The position numbers and the translations under genes are program-made. The notes beneath the pieces are model-generated. The model worked only from the letters and a program-made list of their open reading frames with translations. It was not told the DNA's origin and did not search any database. A stretch of DNA of 64,000 nt from Chlorokybus atmophyticus (Eukaryota; Streptophyta; Chlorokybophyceae; Chlorokybales; Chlorokybaceae): NCBI GenBank assembly GCA_009103225.1, contig RHPI01000277.1, positions 733,578 to 797,577 of the forward strand, written 5' to 3'. This document shows, one piece after another, positions 59,762-64,000 of the stretch (position 1 is the stretch's first letter; the number at the start of each line of letters is the position of its first letter).

Positions 59762-60941
59762 TGTGTGTAGGTGAGTGAGCTTAGTCACGTACGTACAGTG
59801 CTTATGTACATAGCTAGGCGTTGGTGTAGTACTGCATGTGCGTGTATGGCTGCCAACTTCCAGGACGGTTTATAACTGAATGCTACTTTACGGGCAATTC
59901 TTGCACCTGACATAAGCCAAAAGGGTTGGTGATGAGGGGGGGCTTTATTAGTGCATACGGTAGTCCAAAAACGAGCACAGGCCTGGCATCAACATCCATG
60001 CTTCCGAGTGTCAGCATATGTTGCACATCATGTGCAATGTGCAATGTATATCCTACCATCATTTGTCAGTCGCGCAATGTCTAAAGCACTGCCAACCATC
60101 AGTACCACACAGGCCACAAGCTAAAACCACATTCACCAACAAGCAACATCACAAACAGCATATTGCTGTAGGCAATTAATTACTATATAGCCGCCTGCGT
60201 TTCATGCCAACTCGCTACTTGGGTTGCAATTCGTCAAGAGCCTGCAGTGTCTAAAGTGGCTGCAACGGTTGTCCTCACATATGTACTCTGACCTTTGCTT
60301 TGCTTTTTGCTGCTTTGCTACTTGTGACTGTACATGCATGCGAGCGTGCCCATGAGAGCGTCAAGGGTGGTTGCATGCAGCACATAACACACACGGCGAA
60401 GCAGCATACCGCACAGCAGTCTGACGTGCATTGAGTAACCAACCTAAAATGGTCTACAACAAACACCCAACAGCACTAATTGTGCAATGTTGTTGGAATG
60501 CAATGCATGCGATGACATGTGCCATGCGCACATACATACAGACAAGTCGTTAAAAACACTACTCACACTAGCAGCAATACAAACTTGACACTTGCAACAC
60601 ATAGTACCATACCCCTTATATACACTGCTTGCGTGGCAATGCATCACAACGCACTGATGAACATCCGAGACATCTAAAAGGGGCAAACTCTTTTGCCACA
60701 TCAATCACGACGCAATCACAAACTACTTACACATGTCTACAGCTAAATCAACTGTAGCAATGTCACGCTATTACACAACTAACCCTAGACCAGCTGCACA
60801 CAAATTTAGCTTGCAGCGCCCTAACTCAGCACACATGAAGAGACGACTACAATACACATAGCAACCTGCCAGCTGGCACAAACTGGTTGACAATAGCTGT
60901 GGCGCTTTCAACACACATACCAACATCATCATCGCTGCACT
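59762..60941. other. Intergenic region between convergent genes
   Basis: About 1.2 kb separating the lipase stop and the 3' end of the next (minus-strand) gene. Short frames only. Contains copy 2 of the TATATA dispersed element (60595-60625). Confidence 0.5.
60595..60625. repeat. Dispersed element with TATATA core, copy 2
   Basis: CAACACATAGTACCATACCC followed by CTTATATACAC; matches 46211-46250 apart from an 8-base duplication and one substitution. Confidence 0.55.
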
Positions 60942-62358
60942 TCAGTGGTTGTGCAGATGGCGGCGCGAACAGCTCGGCGAGTGGCTGAGGCCGTGATGCT
61001 GGTTAGGGCTGCCCCAGGGACTGTTCTCCTCAGAAGGAGGGGGCATGGGACCCCGCCCGCGAAGATGAGGCGGCGGCATCTCTGGCCCGGGCGCGTGTGT
61101 GTGGTAATGCGGCTGACCGCATGGGCAAGGCAGGCTGTGCCTTGGAGGGCCCATCGCCTGCTGCACGTAAGGCTGAGGCTGGCCCCCGCCGCCGTAGTAC
61201 TGCTGGCATGACGGGCACAGCCGCTCTTTGGTAGGCTCATCCACCTCCAGCCTTGCCACTGTGGCCTGCATGTAGAACAATATCAGAAGGACGCCGTTGG
61301 CTGCAGTTATGAGCACATGCGTAAGCCAGGCAGCATATGCCAGCTGGCATGCTTCTCATGAGTTACTGCACATAAGCACCGCCATGCGAGCGTGAAGTGG
61401 ATGATGGGCCATGCCTGGTAGGCAGAAACGGGCATGTTCATTGTGTGCGATTGCCAGTGCTCACATAATTGCACAGAACACCCCCACAGGACTAGTAGCA
61501 CGTATGCAAGCGGGTTTGTTGCTCATGATAGGCGGCACATGATTGAAAACATGTCCTGTCATCTATTGTTGTTACACTGTTGACACAAGCAGCGTAACGA
61601 AACCCAGTAGTGTCCATGACTGAAATGCCCAAATTGATCGGGTACGACGGACTTGGGCAGAGTAACACAACAAGACCACAATGGACATGAACATACACAG
61701 CAAACACAAGCAAAGTTCTTGTATGTGCCGACTAGCATGCACCAGAAGCACACACGAGGCCCTAAGAGCTTGAGACGTGACAGCGCCAGGCAGAAACCAA
61801 CAACCACAAGCTTTTGTTATGCTGGGCAACGGCAAGCATTCATGGCGTTGAGAGCAGTAGCATCAGCAACAGCATAAACGTCAGCAATGCCTACATTGCG
61901 CCGGCAAAGTATGACACAGACAAAGGCAGCCAGTCTTGAGATTAAGCAGAAACCTAACCTATTTTGGCTGCTAAGGCAAGCTTGAAGCTTGTGCTACGTT
62001 TGCAACACAGACGCAAAGGAACAGGCCTTAAGCTAGATCCACAAGCTTACAGTACATAGCGGGCATTGCCTACAAAGGTCAGCAGTTGGGCTTGGAGCAA
62101 GTAGAAATAAGCTAAGGCTGCGTGCAAACTTCAGTTGCTAATTGCAAGCATGCAATTACAGCATTGTTTACTTGCTGCGGCGCAAGCTTCAACCATCAGC
62201 ATAAACTTCAAGCTACAAGCTGCTGCTTCTGCGCAGCCCCGTACCTGAGCGGCGCTGAGCAAGCTGATGGCCGAGTTGGCCGCAGCCACAAGCGTCTTCA
62301 GCCCCACGATGAACAGCGCCAGCACCAGCTGAATCGCCCGCTGCCCCGAACTCTCCAT
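60942..62358 (-). CDS. Small membrane protein with possible zinc ribbon, unknown function
   Basis: Exons 62358-62245 and 61265-60942 join in phase 0 (SAAQ|ATVARLEV) to 145 residues. Residues 9-38 form one hydrophobic helix (AIQLVLALFIVGLKTLVAAA). After VDEPTKERLCPSCQQYYGGGG there is a Gly/Pro/Gln/His-rich half with a second cysteine pair, PCPCGQPHYH. The spacing CPSC...CPCG could bind zinc. The C-terminus is Pro/Ser/His-rich with no motif. Exon 2 could start further upstream (LITAANGVLLILFYM) if another acceptor is used, adding a second helix. No family recognised. Confidence 0.65.
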
Positions 62359-62841
62359 CTTGCTTTGCTTAAACCCTCCTCCTTAACCTTCTCTTTCCCT
62401 CTCCACCCTCTCCTTCTCCTTCCCGTCCTCCCCCCGCCCCCCGCCACCCGGCGCCCACCAGCCTAACCGGCCTAGCGTTGTCTGGCAGGCTGGCTGCCAA
62501 ACCATTGGAAGTGCTGTTAGCCTAACGGGATGCCGAGACGACAAACGCGCAATTTGCTTACCCAATATGCGCGTACCTCGGTTGAGTTACCCGCTGTTGC
62601 TGTTGGTGCGTCATGCGTGATGAGAAGGGTTGTAAGCGTGACGCGCGATGCAGGAGGACACCTCTAACTGAGAACTATTTGATTGAAGCTAAAGCACACT
62701 AGTGTGCCAGCTTAGCTCAGCGTTGTTGCCGCCGCCGCGGCAGGGGTGCTGTCGGCGGTGTCGGCGGTGTGAGGCGGCGGAGGTTGGGAGAGGTAAGAGG
62801 CCGTGGGCCGCCATCCGGTCAGCTTATTGTTGCTGCTGCAA
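62245..62841. promoter_or_regulatory. Divergent upstream region
   Basis: The stretch between the start codon at 62358 (-) and the ATG at 62842 (+), with C-rich pyrimidine tracts at 62360-62460 that read as G/A-rich on the minus strand. No defined site is seen. Confidence 0.35.
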
Positions 62842-62902
62842 CGATGGGTCCGGCCATGGATGTGGTGGCTGCCTCGCAAGCTGCCGGCGGTGGTGCAAGT
62901 GG
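62842..62902 (+). CDS. Possible first exon of the right-hand gene
   Basis: ATG at 62842 opens MGPAMDVVAASQAAGGGASG and reaches a strong donor (AGTG|GTGAGC, exon end about 62902). It may be the first exon of the G-patch gene at 63913, but phase does not match directly, so at least one exon between them would be needed. It might equally belong to a separate gene. Confidence 0.35.
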
Positions 62903-63912
62903 TGAGCTAAGCGTCGTGCTTGTCGCTGTTGGTGCTGCTGCAGCTCTTTTGTCGCTGTTGTGTTTGCAGCAGGGCTGTCTGTTTGCACTTCAGTCTTGTT
63001 TTCTCACTTGCTTAAATCATTGCCGCGAGAGGTTCAAGTGAAGCTTTTGCGTGGTGGCATGGCGTTTCGTGGCGTTTACTGCGTTAACAGCTCAAGCAAT
63101 TGTCCAGTTGAAGCGTGTAGCTTTCCCGTGTTGCAAGTCAGGATGTCAACAGTGGCGACTTCTGTAGGCATCTGTTTTGCATGTAGCAAACGCCACTGCT
63201 ATGTATGCTGCGGGGACTTCATGTCAAAAGTGCAGGCTGGCTGTCTACTGGTTGAGTTACTATAGGGACATGAAGATGCTCGCAAGTGTTTTCCTATTGG
63301 CTGACAGCTGTCCGTTACGCTTGGCTACAGCGCCAGCTATACCTAAGCGTACTGAGGATTCGACTAACAACCATGCTTGAGTTCACTGGTGCAAGCACCA
63401 GTGAACTCAAGCAGGGTTGTTAGTCAGGACGGGAATAAAGTTATTGTTCAGCATGACTCAGAGTGCGCTACTCTGAACTAGTTTCTGTACACCAACATCA
63501 AGTAGTACACAAGCTGTTGCTTGCATCAAGATAGCATACAGATTACGAAAGAAACAAAGAAAGAAAAGCACAAAAGCAGCAGAAAGAAATGCATTTATGC
63601 AGCAGCTGTCTACATTAAACGTTTAGGCTCTACACGTTCAGTTTGGTTATTTCCTTCTCAACCTTTTGCCAGCAACAATGCGCTGCATTTGACTGCTTGC
63701 ATTCGTGGATTGGCGAATAGTTCAGCTACCCTGTGATTGCCTTTGCAATTACAGGCTAGCTCTTGATGTTCATGCGATCACGCGGAGATAAAAACTGTTA
63801 TTAGCCTGGTGACAAGAACAGTGCTGCCACAGGGTGATCATTACTGTCTGCTTATCTCAAGCACGGGTCTTGATTTGCAGTTGCCACTACCGTCGGACCG
63901 CGACTGTTTCAG
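62903..63912. other. Probable intron or intergenic sequence
   Basis: About 1 kb with no exon I can assign. It contains the 31-bp hairpin at 63362-63425. Confidence 0.4.
63362..63425. repeat. Long near-perfect hairpin, 31-bp stem
   Basis: Left arm 63362-63392 (starts GACTAACAACC, ends CACTGGTGC), loop AA, right arm 63395-63425 (starts GCACCAGTG, ends GGTTGTTAGTC). One mismatch in 31 positions. Confidence 0.92.
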
Positions 63913-64000
63913 GGTGTTGAGCGAGGCAAGTTTGGTTTTGAGATGTTGAAGAAGATGGGCTGGTCAGAAGGCAAAGGACTGGGAGTCAATGAAAATGGCA
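63913..64000 (+). CDS. G-patch domain protein, partial at the window edge
   Basis: Acceptor TTTCAG at 63907-63912 opens the frame GVERGKFGFEMLKKMGWSEG, continuing KGLGVNENG to the last base. The pattern (K/R)FGxxMLxKMGWxxGKGLG is a G-patch, which activates DEAH-box helicases and binds RNA. Wording is closest to the PINX1/GPATCH4-like nucleolar group, but only the first 29 residues of the domain are visible. Confidence 0.8.

Overview
The window is nuclear DNA of a eukaryote. Nearly every recognisable gene is broken into many short exons by GT-AG (occasionally GC-AG) introns, and reading frames join exactly across those introns. The gene set (an oil-body-type lipase, plant-like glutathione transferase, glutaredoxin and DsbA-like proteins, plus a full-length rotatin and so a centriole/flagellum) points to a unicellular or simple flagellated alga, most likely of the green lineage. 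The sequence alone does not prove this. Many introns of the left 46 kb are filled with alternating TG/CG/CA tracts, an unusual compositional signature.

Layout. 97-2698 (+): C-terminal part of nuclear pore membrane glycoprotein NUP210/gp210. 2.7-9.5 kb: AT-rich region without a convincing gene, holding degenerate satellite-like repeats, nested hairpins, a GGC tract and a GGTACC-palindrome cluster. 9.5-11.6 kb (+): a doubtful small gene and a four-transmembrane protein. 13.65-15.6 kb (+): a nine-exon glutathione S-transferase. 17.0-29.8 kb (-): the complete 33-exon centriolar protein rotatin, with an assembly gap in its last intron. 30.25-33.27 kb (+): PCID2, a TREX-2 mRNA-export subunit. 34.4-37.6 kb (+): a cytochrome P450 of the CYP7/8 type with poly-Pro, poly-Gln and Thr-Pro insertions. 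39.97-45.97 kb (+): complete MSH2 in 19 exons. 47.1-48.0 and 49.1-51.1 kb (-): a CPYS glutaredoxin and a DsbA/FrnE-family oxidoreductase. 51.7-54.0 kb (+): a short-chain dehydrogenase fused to a LEA-like repeat tail encoded by tandemly duplicated exons. 55.1-55.8 kb (-): an uncharacterised, doubtful gene. 55.75-59.76 kb (+): an OBL1-like class 3 lipase in 18 exons. 60.9-62.4 kb (-): a small membrane protein with a possible zinc ribbon. 62.8 kb to the right edge (+): the start of a G-patch gene cut by the window.

The genes do not form one pathway. They cover nuclear pore and mRNA export (NUP210, PCID2), centriole biogenesis (rotatin), DNA repair (MSH2), thiol redox and detoxification (GST, glutaredoxin, DsbA-like, P450), and lipid or stress biology (lipase, SDR-LEA). 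The most unusual items are the SDR-LEA fusion with its duplicated exon/intron unit, and a set of near-perfect short hairpins (up to 31 bp stem) between or inside genes. All exon coordinates were derived by hand from splice signals and phase continuity. Each gene model sums to a whole number of codons.
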